A stretch of 64,000 bases of DNA from NCBI RefSeq assembly GCF_001458295.1, contig NZ_CYUD01000008.1, positions 1 through 64,000 on the forward strand, written 5' to 3'. A model generated the notes under the pieces. The model was not told where the DNA came from. It did no database searches and saw only the letters and a list, made by a program, of their open reading frames with translations. Positions 8,645 to 17,563 of the stretch are shown here, piece after piece. How positions within the stretch are numbered: position 1 is the first letter of the stretch; each line of letters begins with the position of its first letter. The translations under genes were made by a program, and so were the position numbers. Source of the DNA: Ruegeria denitrificans. Its GTDB lineage: Bacteria > Pseudomonadota > Alphaproteobacteria > Rhodobacterales > Rhodobacteraceae.

Positions 8645-9613
8645 TCAGACCTTGATGTTGGTAAGAACGCGCATAACGATCAGGTTCAGCGTCAGCATGA
8701 TGCCTACGAAGAAACAGGCCGGGATGAACCAAGGATGATCAACCACGTCGTCATAGTAGTTGGGGTCCGTCACCATAATGAACAGCAGACAGAAAAGCGG
8801 GAAACCGGACAGAAATTTGCCAGACCATTGTGCCTCGGCCGTGATTGCTTTTACGCGTCGGAACAGCCGGAAACGGGCGCGGATCACCTTGGCCAGACCA
8901 GCCAGAATTTCAGCCAAGTTGCCCCCTGATTGCTGCTGGATACCCACAGCCACAGCCAGAAAGCGAAGATCCTGCATGTCTAGGCGTTCTGCCAGGTCGC
9001 TTAGTGCTTCACCCACGTCCCGGCCATAGGCGCATTCATCGGCAATGACGCCAAACTCGGTTCCCAACGGGTCCTGAACTTCGTTTGCGACAATCTGAAT
9101 CGACGACACAAAAGGGTTACCTACGCGCAGAGAGCGCACCATCAGTTCAACCGCATCGGGCAGCTGTTCTTCCATCATGCTCATACGTTTGTTAGCTTTG
9201 CGGCTAACCCAGGCGTAGACACCGCCGATACCGATGGCTGCGGACAATGCCACCCGCAGAACCAATTCCGTCGCGGTGCCGACGCTTAAGCCCACAAAAG
9301 CAAAACCCGACAACAGGATCATGACCAAGATCAATTGCTTCGGTGTGAAGGCAATCGCGGCTTTCTGCGCTTTGTCAGCCAACAGCGAATAGAGCGGGAT
9401 GCTCTGTGTCTTCATATGCTGCTGCATTTCCTTGCGCAGCTGTTCCAGCACCTGTTCCCGCCCGACACCTTTCTCGAGCATATCAAGACGCCGGTTCACA
9501 CGGCTGTTCAGGCTGATGGATTTGCCGAAAGCAACAAGATAGATGCCTTCGACCAGAGCGAACACCGCGACAAAGATCACGACATAGATGAGCGCCTCAA
9601 CAGGCAATTGCAT
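8645..9613 (-). CDS. tadB: Tad inner membrane platform protein TadB
   Basis: A 322-residue F-domain protein with an N-terminal helix (ALIYVVIFVAVFALVEGIYLVAF), two central helices near 95-135, the domain motif LPDAVELMVRSLRVGNPFVSSI and QQQSGGNLAEILAGLAKVIRAR, and two C-terminal helices. It forms the inner membrane platform with TadC. The spacing to cpaF (12 bases upstream) and tadC (10 bases downstream) indicates one transcript. Confidence 0.9.
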   Translation of the reverse strand: MQLPVEALIYVVIFVAVFALVEGIYLVAFGKSISLNSRVNRRLDMLEKGVGREQVLEQLRKEMQQHMKTQSIPLYSLLADKAQKAAIAFTPKQLILVMILLSGFAFVGLSVGTATELVLRVALSAAIGIGGVYAWVSRKANKRMSMMEEQLPDAVELMVRSLRVGNPFVSSIQIVANEVQDPLGTEFGVIADECAYGRDVGEALSDLAERLDMQDLRFLAVAVGIQQQSGGNLAEILAGLAKVIRARFRLFRRVKAITAEAQWSGKFLSGFPLFCLLFIMVTDPNYYDDVVDHPWFIPACFFVGIMLTLNLIVMRVLTNIKV

Positions 9614-9624
9614 TGTCAGATCTC

Positions 9625-11058
<1,434 letters not shown>

Positions 11059-11083
11059 GGCGGCTCTCTCCCTTTAGTACTGG

Positions 11084-12316
11084 TTACGCGGCTTCAGCGT
11101 CGCTGCTGCCCAAACTGTGAAGTGATTTCGCAAGCTTCGCGATTTCGCGGCGCAACGGATTTTTTACGGCCGCATTGGCCAGCGGCTGTCCGTGGTCGCC
11201 ACTCTGCATGACCGGCTTACCGCCATCTGGCAATTGCAGGTCAATGGATATACCCAGGCTTTCACCCATCCGCTTGACTCGGCCCTTACCGTTCAAGTCG
11301 GTAAATTTCGGGGCGCGATTCAGGGCAAAGCGCAATTTGTTGAAGGGCAGTTCTTCGGCCTGAAGCGCACGTTTCAGGCGCAGCGCATTCTGGGCCGAAC
11401 GCATATCCAGCTCAATCATGGCAAAATACACATGTGCCGACTGCAAAACAGTTTCAGACCAGTGAACCAGCGTCGAGGGCATGTCCACGATCACATAGTC
11501 AAAGTTTCGCCGGGCTGTTTCGATCACGCGCTGAATATCTTCGGGCGTGATCAGGTCCAACGGAACCATGTCTGAGGGAGCGGTCAGAACATTCAGCTTT
11601 TCCTCATAAGTTTGAAGGGCTTGTGAGAAAACGTCGTCATCCATGGCGGATGTGTCTGAAAGCATCTCAAAAACGGTTTCGCGTCGCGGTAAGTCCAGAT
11701 AGGTCGACACCGTGCCGAATTGCAGGTCCAGATCCAGCAAACAGACCGAAGGTGCGTCCTTGTCCGATACGGTGGCAAGTTCCCAAGCTAGATTGACTGC
11801 CATCGTGGTTGACCCGACGCCTCCGGCGAGGCCGTGCACTACAAACAGGGCACCTTCTTTCGATTCCCCCTGGGCCACAGGGGCTGCGGCCTGCTGAACG
11901 GCAACCGGGTCGGGTTGGTTCATCCGGGCAATTGCTTCCTGCAATTCACCTTCGGGCAGAGGGTAGGGGACGAACTCGTCCGCGCCTTTGCGCAATAGCT
12001 GATGCAAAGAAGCTGGTGTTACATCTTCTGCGATCAGAACGATCTTGATCTTCTTTTCTTTAGCCCGAGTGATGATCTCACCCATCAACGACAGGTTGTC
12101 TTCGTCTTCGCCGTCAATTGCCAGGGCAACGAACTCAAGAGAATCGGCATCTGGCTGGCTGAAAAACGCGAGAGCTTCGGCAAAACCGAGATCACCCCAA
12201 CTTTCCCCCAGCACGGCCTCCATATCCTCGATCAGAAGGTCGAAATTCTGGACGTCACGGCTGATGGTGCAGGCCAGAATGGCGTTCTTGTCATCTTGTG
12301 GCGATGCGCTTGTCAT
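11084..12316 (-). CDS. cpaE: Tad pilus localisation ATPase-like protein CpaE/TadZ
   Basis: A 410-residue protein from the ATG at 12316, which has AGGA eight bases upstream; a GTG two codons earlier is possible. The N-terminal ~130 residues resemble an atypical receiver domain. A MinD/ParA-like domain follows: HGLAGGVGSTTMAVNLAW near 162-178, DLDLQFG near 200, and VIVDMPSTLVHWSE near 280. The P-loop lacks both lysines of the deviant Walker A consensus KGGVGKST, and loss of the second is known in CpaE/TadZ. Family members place the pilus machine at a pole. Next in line is cpaF. Confidence 0.88.
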   Translation of the reverse strand: MTSASPQDDKNAILACTISRDVQNFDLLIEDMEAVLGESWGDLGFAEALAFFSQPDADSLEFVALAIDGEDEDNLSLMGEIITRAKEKKIKIVLIAEDVTPASLHQLLRKGADEFVPYPLPEGELQEAIARMNQPDPVAVQQAAAPVAQGESKEGALFVVHGLAGGVGSTTMAVNLAWELATVSDKDAPSVCLLDLDLQFGTVSTYLDLPRRETVFEMLSDTSAMDDDVFSQALQTYEEKLNVLTAPSDMVPLDLITPEDIQRVIETARRNFDYVIVDMPSTLVHWSETVLQSAHVYFAMIELDMRSAQNALRLKRALQAEELPFNKLRFALNRAPKFTDLNGKGRVKRMGESLGISIDLQLPDGGKPVMQSGDHGQPLANAAVKNPLRREIAKLAKSLHSLGSSDAEAA

Positions 12317-12479
12317 TAACACAATCCTTGTCGCGAGAGCCTGGCGACCCAGAGAATCCGAAGAGTCCGCCTGGATCGGTCTTGCCTCGTCGCGGCCAAT
12401 CCCGGCCGCAGGTCACCTAATTGTTGAAAATTTGGCTTGGAACTTAGGCAAGATTTAGGCGCAAAAGTACCAATTGTAG

Positions 12480-12508
12480 GGAAATGGGCGACGATGTCGC
12501 CCATTTCC
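12480..12508 (-). terminator. Hairpin after the OmpA-like lipoprotein gene
   Basis: GGAAATGGGCGAC at 12480-12492 is perfectly complementary to 12496-12508 with a 3-base centre, giving a 13-bp stem just beyond the stop at 12515. On the minus strand there is no clear run of T after it, so it may act as a weak terminator, RNA end-stabiliser or processing site between the OmpA-like gene and cpaE. The rest of the 198-base gap up to cpaE shows no other clear structure. Confidence 0.55.
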
Positions 12509-12514
12509 TATGGA

Positions 12515-13144
12515 TTATTCACCAGTTTCGTCCGCAGAAACGTCGCCACGCTGGATATAGCTTTCGCGTGTCGCGCTCGCGACATACTCGCGATAGATCA
12601 CCTCAGCGTATTTGCCGTCCAGCAGCTGTGGATTGCGATCCACAAAGCCTGACACTTCGGTCACGGTGCGGCGGTTGCGCCGATCTCTGTCCGGAGTGTC
12701 GATGAGCGGGCGCGATTTTCCGAACGATACGACCGCCTCAAGCCGGGACCGCGAGATCCCCTGCCTGGTCAGGAAGGCGACCGCCGCATTGGCGCGCCGC
12801 TGACCCAGAGCCTTGTTGTAGCCCGTCGAACCGACAGCGTCCGTATGTCCGTAAACACGGAATCGTGCTTCGGGGAACTGTTTGATCCAATCGGCCTGAC
12901 GCAACAGGACTTGTTGCGCTGTCGCATCCAACTGTGCGCTGTCAAAAGCAAAGTTGATCTGCGTCGGAACTTCGGCTGCGAATCTCTGACCCAGAATCTG
13001 AGCATAGGTCAGTTCGCCATTCATGACCTGAACATTGTTCAGGGTCGCGTTGCCGAATGCGCCTTGGTCTACTTCATATCCGGCCTCACGCGTACAAGCG
13101 GCGACAGCGACTGAAAGACCTAGTGTGATGATCCACTTCTGCAT
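12515..13144 (-). CDS. OmpA-family peptidoglycan-binding lipoprotein
   Basis: A 209-residue protein. The start at 13144 follows a strong Shine-Dalgarno GGAGGATAGG and gives a lipoprotein signal (MQKWIITLGLSVAVAAC). The OmpA C-terminal domain spans about residues 70-180: INFAFDSAQLDA, VYGHTDAVGSTGYNKALGQRRA and the RNRRTVTEV end. It should anchor the outer membrane pilus assembly to peptidoglycan. It sits 16 bases after cpaC, a common place for an OmpA-like gene in alphaproteobacterial Tad loci. Confidence 0.87.
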   Translation of the reverse strand: MQKWIITLGLSVAVAACTREAGYEVDQGAFGNATLNNVQVMNGELTYAQILGQRFAAEVPTQINFAFDSAQLDATAQQVLLRQADWIKQFPEARFRVYGHTDAVGSTGYNKALGQRRANAAVAFLTRQGISRSRLEAVVSFGKSRPLIDTPDRDRRNRRTVTEVSGFVDRNPQLLDGKYAEVIYREYVASATRESYIQRGDVSADETGE

Positions 13145-13160
13145 TGGTCCTATCCTCCTA

Positions 13161-14567
13161 TCAATCCAGCACGTAGCCGTAAGAGCTGCCAAAGTCCTGT
13201 CTGGCGACTTCGGACGCACCACCGGCACCTGGACGTGCGATGCGTGCAGTCTTGCCGTTTACGAACAGATCAAATTCGCTGGGCGGTTTGACGCGATCTG
13301 TCGGCAATGCAAGTGCTTCGCCGCGAGTCGGCGACACAAGATGCGCCGTGACGATGATGACCAGTTCACTTTGCTGGCGCTGATACTGCGCACTACGGAA
13401 CAGCGAACCCAGAACCGGCACATCGCCGAGCCATGGAATCTGACTGTTCAGGTCGGTGAAATCGTCCTGAATTAGGCCCGCGATCGCAAAACTTTCACCA
13501 TCCCGCAATTCAACCGTCGTTTTAGTTGTGCGCGAGATAAATGTTGGGACCGATGTACCAGCAATCGAGAAGTCAGAATTCGGATCAATGCTGGAGACGG
13601 ATGTACCCATCTCTAGGTTGATCAGATCGCCGTCAACAACACGTGGCGTGAACAGAACCTGTACACCAAAGGCCCGATATTCGATGGCGATGTTTCCATC
13701 GTCAGCAGGCACCGGGATTGGAACCTCGCCACCAGCCAGGAATTCAGCCTCCTGACCCGACAGGGCAGACAGGTTGGGTTCCGCAAGACTGCGGGCAAGC
13801 CCTTTGTTTTCAAGTGCTTCCAGCAGCAGGCGAACCTGAGTGGAGCCGGCGCCGAAGCCGAACAGAATCGCACCGTTGTTGGTTTGCAGGAACGGAATGT
13901 TTCCGTTCAAAGCGTTGGTCAATGCACCTTGGGTGTTCAGACCATTGAAACCACCGGTCACATCTGTGCCCGAGAAACCAAGCGAGGCTGTCAGGCTTTT
14001 CGCCACCGAACGATTCATCTCGGCAAAGCGGACTTTCAGCATCACTTGCTGCACGCCACCAACCGACATCAGATTCGAAACACGCTCGGGTGCGTAACGT
14101 TCGGCCAGTTCCAGTGCCCGTGATAGTTTTGCGCTGCTGGAAACCGTACCGGAAAGCACGATACCATCATTGGCGGTGCGTACCTCGATCGGTTCGCCCG
14201 GCAAAATCTGAACCAAACGCTCTTTAAACTCGGACACATCCGGAGATACGCGAACCCGAACGTTTGCCAGCAGGTTACCCGCGCCGTCAAACAGGGTCAG
14301 TGTAGTCAGGCCAGGGGCCTTACCCAACACATATATAGTGCGATCTGAAAGTGACGAGATGTCAGCAATGCCGGCATTGGCGATGCTGAGCTCGGCGAAT
14401 GGTTCTTCGCTTTCAACTACAATTGCGCGGTTCATCGGGACATCCAGCGTTTCCGCTGTGCCGTTCTTTACCACACGTAAAGTTTCAGCCCAGGCCGTAT
14501 GGCCGACCGGACCAACTATAAGCGCCAACCCAAGCAGGGTTGCGCCGATCCAAGTACGTATTGTCAT
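13161..14567 (-). CDS. cpaC: Tad pilus outer membrane secretin CpaC/RcpA
   Basis: A 468-residue protein from the ATG at 14567, preceded by GGAGAGGCAGG. A signal peptide (ending near HTAWA, residues 1-27) is followed by the pilus/BON-like N-domains (residues 30-170) and the secretin domain (near 180-430), with FLAGGEVPIPVP and the VELRDGESFAIAGLIQDD region typical of type II/III secretins. It forms the outer membrane channel for the pilus. The last ~40 residues form a short C-terminal tail. Confidence 0.92.
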   Translation of the reverse strand: MTIRTWIGATLLGLALIVGPVGHTAWAETLRVVKNGTAETLDVPMNRAIVVESEEPFAELSIANAGIADISSLSDRTIYVLGKAPGLTTLTLFDGAGNLLANVRVRVSPDVSEFKERLVQILPGEPIEVRTANDGIVLSGTVSSSAKLSRALELAERYAPERVSNLMSVGGVQQVMLKVRFAEMNRSVAKSLTASLGFSGTDVTGGFNGLNTQGALTNALNGNIPFLQTNNGAILFGFGAGSTQVRLLLEALENKGLARSLAEPNLSALSGQEAEFLAGGEVPIPVPADDGNIAIEYRAFGVQVLFTPRVVDGDLINLEMGTSVSSIDPNSDFSIAGTSVPTFISRTTKTTVELRDGESFAIAGLIQDDFTDLNSQIPWLGDVPVLGSLFRSAQYQRQQSELVIIVTAHLVSPTRGEALALPTDRVKPPSEFDLFVNGKTARIARPGAGGASEVARQDFGSSYGYVLD

Positions 14568-14708
14568 GTGACCTGCCTCTCCGATCACGCCTCGTTTTTG
14601 GGTCTATGCCCTATGCTGAATAACACTGCGCGAATTACGAATTTATTGCAATAATCAAGGGTTTCTGGAATTTTCCTTATGTGGACAATGCGCAACATGC
14701 AAAATGAA

Positions 14709-14735
14709 ACAAGCCGCGCAGTTGGCGCGGCTTGT
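14709..14735 (-). terminator. Rho-independent terminator after cpaB
   Basis: ACAAGCCGCGC at 14709-14719 pairs with 14725-14735 as an 11-bp stem with a 5-base loop. On the minus strand it is followed by TTTCATTTT and lies 24 bases past the cpaB stop. It sits inside the Tad gene series, so part of the transcription from the pilin side should end here. The remaining 140 bases before cpaC may hold a second promoter. Confidence 0.75.
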
Positions 14736-14758
14736 ATCGGTAAATCTCTGATTTAACG

Positions 14759-15634
14759 TCAGTTTGTGCAAGGAATTTCGGTTTGCACAATCTCCCCGCT
14801 ACGACGGACTTTCGTGTAGCATTTGCGTTCCTGGACCTGAACCGGGGCAGGTGCCGCTTCTTTGATTCCCAACAGTTTTCTCTGATCCACTTCGACTGCA
14901 CTTGCAATTGTGTCGTCTTGCACTCCGACCAGGGCTAGTGACAAACGACCAGTGTTCTGCGCTTGTGCCAAAGCCGCGATTTGCTCTGGGGTTGCTGCCA
15001 CAGTGACTGTGCGTGCAATTGTTGTGCCTGTCAGGTCCGATCCGGCTGACTGGTCAATCGCGACCAACTCGATGTTGGTCTGAATCAGGCGTGTGATTTC
15101 ACTGCCACCGCCTTCAAGGTTTCTACTGACGGTTCCCGTCCAATAGACATCCACACTGTCCCCGGGGCGTAGAAAACCAGAAACGCCTGACGCGACATCA
15201 ACGCTGATAGCAAAAGCGCGTTTGCCTTTTGCGATGCGAGAGGTCAGACCAGCCGCCTCACCAGGATTAGTGAGTTTGACGACCATAAGTGCTTCGTCTT
15301 TTTCCATCGCTCTGAGGACGAATCGGTCTCCTTTTGCGTCTTCAGGAAACAAGACAGCCATATCGACGAAAGTGCCTTCGGGAATTGCCTCATCGGGCCA
15401 GTTGACGACGCGAACGTCTTCTTTGGCCAGGCGTTCCCCGTATTTCATGGCTCGGTTGGAAACAAGAACGCCAGTAGTTCCTTCTAAGGCGGCATTCTCT
15501 AGCGCTTGCTGTGCGGCAAGGCGTTCTCGGGCAAGTTGCGCCTGATGCTGTGCGATGTAATCGCGCGCCAAATAGACGGCACCTCCGGCCAAAGCCAACC
15601 CGGCTATCAGGACAAGTCCAAATACTGCACGCAT
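14759..15634 (-). CDS. cpaB: Flp pilus assembly protein CpaB/RcpC
   Basis: A 291-residue periplasmic protein with an N-terminal membrane anchor (MRAVFGLVLIAGLALAGGAVYLA), a coiled region with QAQLARERLAAQQAL, and a SAF domain near 55-125 (LVSNRAMKYGERLAKEDVRV). The region FAISVDVASGVSGFLRPGDSVDVYWTG near 155-180 is typical of RcpC/CpaB. CpaB works with the secretin and may contact peptidoglycan. It is the first large gene after the pilins and is followed by a terminator hairpin. Confidence 0.9.
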   Translation of the reverse strand: MRAVFGLVLIAGLALAGGAVYLARDYIAQHQAQLARERLAAQQALENAALEGTTGVLVSNRAMKYGERLAKEDVRVVNWPDEAIPEGTFVDMAVLFPEDAKGDRFVLRAMEKDEALMVVKLTNPGEAAGLTSRIAKGKRAFAISVDVASGVSGFLRPGDSVDVYWTGTVSRNLEGGGSEITRLIQTNIELVAIDQSAGSDLTGTTIARTVTVAATPEQIAALAQAQNTGRLSLALVGVQDDTIASAVEVDQRKLLGIKEAAPAPVQVQERKCYTKVRRSGEIVQTEIPCTN

Positions 15635-15785
15635 TTACGTCCCCTCGTATTGTTCTATTTTGGTTTTTCGTCATAGCATTACGACGAAGTCCATTCCCTT
15701 GTAATTTTGAATTGTGTCGAAAACGGGGACAATCTCGATAAAATTCGTGATTGTGACGCCACATTCAGCCCACGCTGACCCCAGA

Positions 15786-15998
15786 TCAGGGATCGGTCGT
15801 TGAGAAATCTGTTTGAATGCTCTGCACTTCAACGTTGGCTACCGCAGCACCATTCTTTGCATCCAAGGATTTAACGGGTTCTGCCATGTAGAGCCCGATG
15901 AAAGTGCCAAAACCAACCAGTGCCGCTGTTAATACGACCCAATCAATCGTAACGGCCCCGTCTTCGTGTTCCGTGAATTTTGCCAGTTTTTTCAGCAT
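15786..15998 (-). CDS. Flp-type IVb pilin, second copy
   Basis: A 70-residue pilin from the ATG at 15998 (SD on the minus strand TAGGAGCACC... region just upstream: 'AGGAG' on the + strand complements poorly, so initiation may be weak). The leader MLKKLAKFTEHEDG ends in Gly; cleavage would leave AVTIDWVVLTAALVGFGTF, the hydrophobic polymerisation helix. Position +5 is Asp, not the usual Glu. The C-terminal tail (SIQTDFSTTDP) resembles that of the upstream pilin. It lies after a terminator-like hairpin and 151 bases before cpaB, so it may be a minor pilin. Confidence 0.82.
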   Translation of the reverse strand: MLKKLAKFTEHEDGAVTIDWVVLTAALVGFGTFIGLYMAEPVKSLDAKNGAAVANVEVQSIQTDFSTTDP

Positions 15999-16022
15999 AG
16001 GAGCACCAATATTGACTAGGTC

Positions 16023-16059
16023 AAAAAAAATGGGGCCAAACCTAAATAGCATGGCCCCA
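16023..16059 (-). terminator. Intrinsic terminator or attenuator between the two pilin genes
   Basis: TGGGGCCA at 16031-16038 pairs with TGGCCCCA at 16052-16059. On the minus strand the 8-bp GC-rich stem is followed directly by eight T (16030 down to 16023). It lies 28 bases after the first pilin stop and just ahead of the second pilin start. This should give abundant short pilin mRNA with limited read-through into the assembly genes. Confidence 0.85.
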
Positions 16060-16086
16060 CCATAAAGATTTTCAGCAGTGCCGCTA

Positions 16087-16302
16087 TTAGCCGCCGCTTG
16101 TCGACGAGAAGTCGGTTGTGATGTCTTGAACTGTGGTGCCCGAGATCTCGGTGCCAATGCGCTCGGACAGACCGCCGGTACCCTGACCGATCGATGTGTA
16201 AGCAACTGCGGCAAGGCCAACGATAGCTGCGGTCAGAACGACCCAGTCAACTGTTACGGCGCCGTCTTCGTCTTTGCGGAAGTTCTTGATGAACTTGATC
16301 AT
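16087..16302 (-). CDS. flp: Major Flp-type IVb pilin
   Basis: A 71-residue pilin precursor starting at 16302 behind a very strong Shine-Dalgarno (AGGAGGGACG). The short basic leader MIKFIKNFRKDEDG would be cut by CpaA, leaving AVTVDWVVLTAAIVGLAAVAY as the N-terminal helix. Asp and Trp replace the Glu-Tyr usually found at positions +5/+6 of Flp pilins. The tail is polar and ends TDFSSTSGG. As the first gene before a terminator, with the best ribosome binding site, it is likely the major pilin. Confidence 0.88.
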   Translation of the reverse strand: MIKFIKNFRKDEDGAVTVDWVVLTAAIVGLAAVAYTSIGQGTGGLSERIGTEISGTTVQDITTDFSSTSGG

Positions 16303-16391
16303 GTTACGTCCCTCCTAAAGGATCAAAAGTCAAATAAACCTCGGGGTCTATCAGAGCTTTCTCTCTCAGTCCGCTCCCGACCGTCTCGGTA

Positions 16392-16406
16392 TGGCACTAT
16401 GATTGC
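16392..16406 (+). promoter_or_regulatory. Sigma-54-like -24/-12 element
   Basis: TGGCACTATGATTGC matches the RpoN consensus TGGCAC-N5-TTGC at every conserved base and with correct GG-to-GC spacing. It points toward the transglycosylase gene, whose start is about 250 bases further on. No enhancer site has been identified, so use of this promoter is inference. Confidence 0.4.
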
Positions 16407-16484
16407 CTGTCAGGCGTGGCAGGAATTGGGCTAAACATCATTTTTTTTTGTTCTGGCTTAACTTTTTGGTGGTTTTTTGCGTAA

Positions 16485-16499
16485 CTAATTGAAAATTAA
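16485..16499 (-). promoter_or_regulatory. CtrA-like binding site upstream of the pilin gene
   Basis: Read on the minus strand this is TTAA-TTTTCAA-TTAG, one base from the CtrA consensus TTAA-N7-TTAA. It lies about 183 bases upstream of the flp start. CtrA is known to control pili and motility in alphaproteobacteria. AT-rich surroundings raise the chance of a random match. Confidence 0.3.
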
Positions 16500-16654
16500 T
16501 GAATAAAAATTTGCTCCCACCAAAAGGGTTCTGTGTTGTCGATGCAAAATTGCGCCAAATGAGGCGAAATTGCCCCATTTCGTCGTGTTTCTCTGGCTTT
16601 ACAAAGGGATTCGAGGTTCAAATCCCCTAAAAGAAAAAGCATGAGGCAGGCAAA

Positions 16655-17521
16655 ATGAAACTCCGGGACGCAATGATCTGCGCCGGCGCGTTGGCGTTGA
16701 TGAATTCAGGGCCATTGCCTGCCATAGCCAACGAGGTTGAACCCAGAGGGGTATACAAGAGAGTTAAAGCTCCCAAGCCGGGCACACGGCCCAAGGTGAC
16801 CGTTCAGATATCGCCCGAGGAACATGCGTCTGCGCCATTCGCGCCCAGCACAGGAACCGAGATCCCCATCCCCGAGATCATAAAGCGTACTGCGGTCGTT
16901 CCCCCCGCTGCGCCGGGCAGTGGATCGCAAAACAAGCCGGTTGGCTCGCACAAAGCTTTCTGGGAAAAAATCTCACCTGCTTTGGCCGAGGCTGGCGCCT
17001 GGCGCTTGGATGCGGCCATAAATGCATTGGCTGCGACTAATGTGGCCTCACCGCGGTTGCAAACCCTTCAAAACATCGCGCAGCAGCAAGGGATCGAGAT
17101 CCTGCGTTCGACCGTGGGAACTAAGGTCTCACCTGCACTGGTGCTGGCCGTGATTTCGGTTGAATCGGCAGGTCGCGCGGATGCGGTCAGTTCAGCCGGA
17201 GCGCAGGGCTTGATGCAACTGATGCCAGCGACAGCCAAACGATTTGGCGTCAAAGACAGCTTTCAACCCTCGCAGAACATTTCGGGTGGCGTGAAATATC
17301 TGAACTGGTTGATGGAGGAATTCGGAAATGATCCGATTCTGGTGTTGGCTGGATATAACGCGGGAGAAGGCTCAGTGCGCAAACACAACGGCGTACCGCC
17401 ATATGCGGAAACACGAGATTATGTACCCAAGGTCCTTGCGGCCTTTCAGATCGCCAAGGCTTTGTGTTCGACACCACCCCAGCTGATCTCGGATGGCTGT
17501 GTGTTCCAGACCTTGAATTGA
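16655..17521 (+). CDS. Lytic transglycosylase (SLT domain)
   Basis: A 288-residue secreted protein with a signal peptide (MKLRDAMICAGALALMNSG, cleavage near IANA/E at about 26), a proline-rich spacer (residues 35-95), and a C-terminal SLT domain near 140-270. The catalytic Glu is in VISVESAGRADAVSSAGAQGLMQLMPATAKRFGV, and AGYNAGEGSVRKHNGVPPY is the usual end motif. It cleaves the glycan strands of peptidoglycan with anhydro-muramyl products. GAGGCAGG precedes the ATG. Its divergent position to the Tad genes suggests wall opening for the pilus, but it could be a general enzyme. Confidence 0.85.
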   Translation: MKLRDAMICAGALALMNSGPLPAIANEVEPRGVYKRVKAPKPGTRPKVTVQISPEEHASAPFAPSTGTEIPIPEIIKRTAVVPPAAPGSGSQNKPVGSHKAFWEKISPALAEAGAWRLDAAINALAATNVASPRLQTLQNIAQQQGIEILRSTVGTKVSPALVLAVISVESAGRADAVSSAGAQGLMQLMPATAKRFGVKDSFQPSQNISGGVKYLNWLMEEFGNDPILVLAGYNAGEGSVRKHNGVPPYAETRDYVPKVLAAFQIAKALCSTPPQLISDGCVFQTLN

Positions 17522-17549
17522 AAAAGGCCCACCAGTTCTGGCGGGCCTT
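17522..17549. terminator. Bidirectional terminator
   Basis: AAGGCCC at 17524-17530 pairs with GGGCCTT at 17543-17549, with two further C-G pairs inside. On the minus strand the stem is followed by TTTTT, so it serves the CoA-transferase operon. It also closes the convergent transglycosylase gene, whose TGA ends at 17521. Confidence 0.8.
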
Positions 17550-17563
17550 CTCGATCTTGCGGA

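Larger units (their letters stand above)
16303..16654. other. 352-base divergent control region between flp and the lytic transglycosylase gene
   Basis: No coding sequence is seen. The region holds the flp Shine-Dalgarno (near 16306-16315), a sigma-54-like element on the plus strand, an AT-rich central part with long T runs (16441-16480), a CtrA-like half-site pair on the minus strand, and an imperfect inverted repeat AAATGAGGC/GCCCCATTT at 16557-16580 ahead of the transglycosylase gene. It probably contains promoters in both directions. Confidence 0.6.

Noticed and set aside
16603..16632. tRNA T-arm-like sequence (GAGGTTCAAATCCCC)
   Set aside because: It has the look of a T-loop, but the stem pairs badly, there is no anticodon arm or acceptor stem upstream and no CCA end. 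I do not call a tRNA or an att site.
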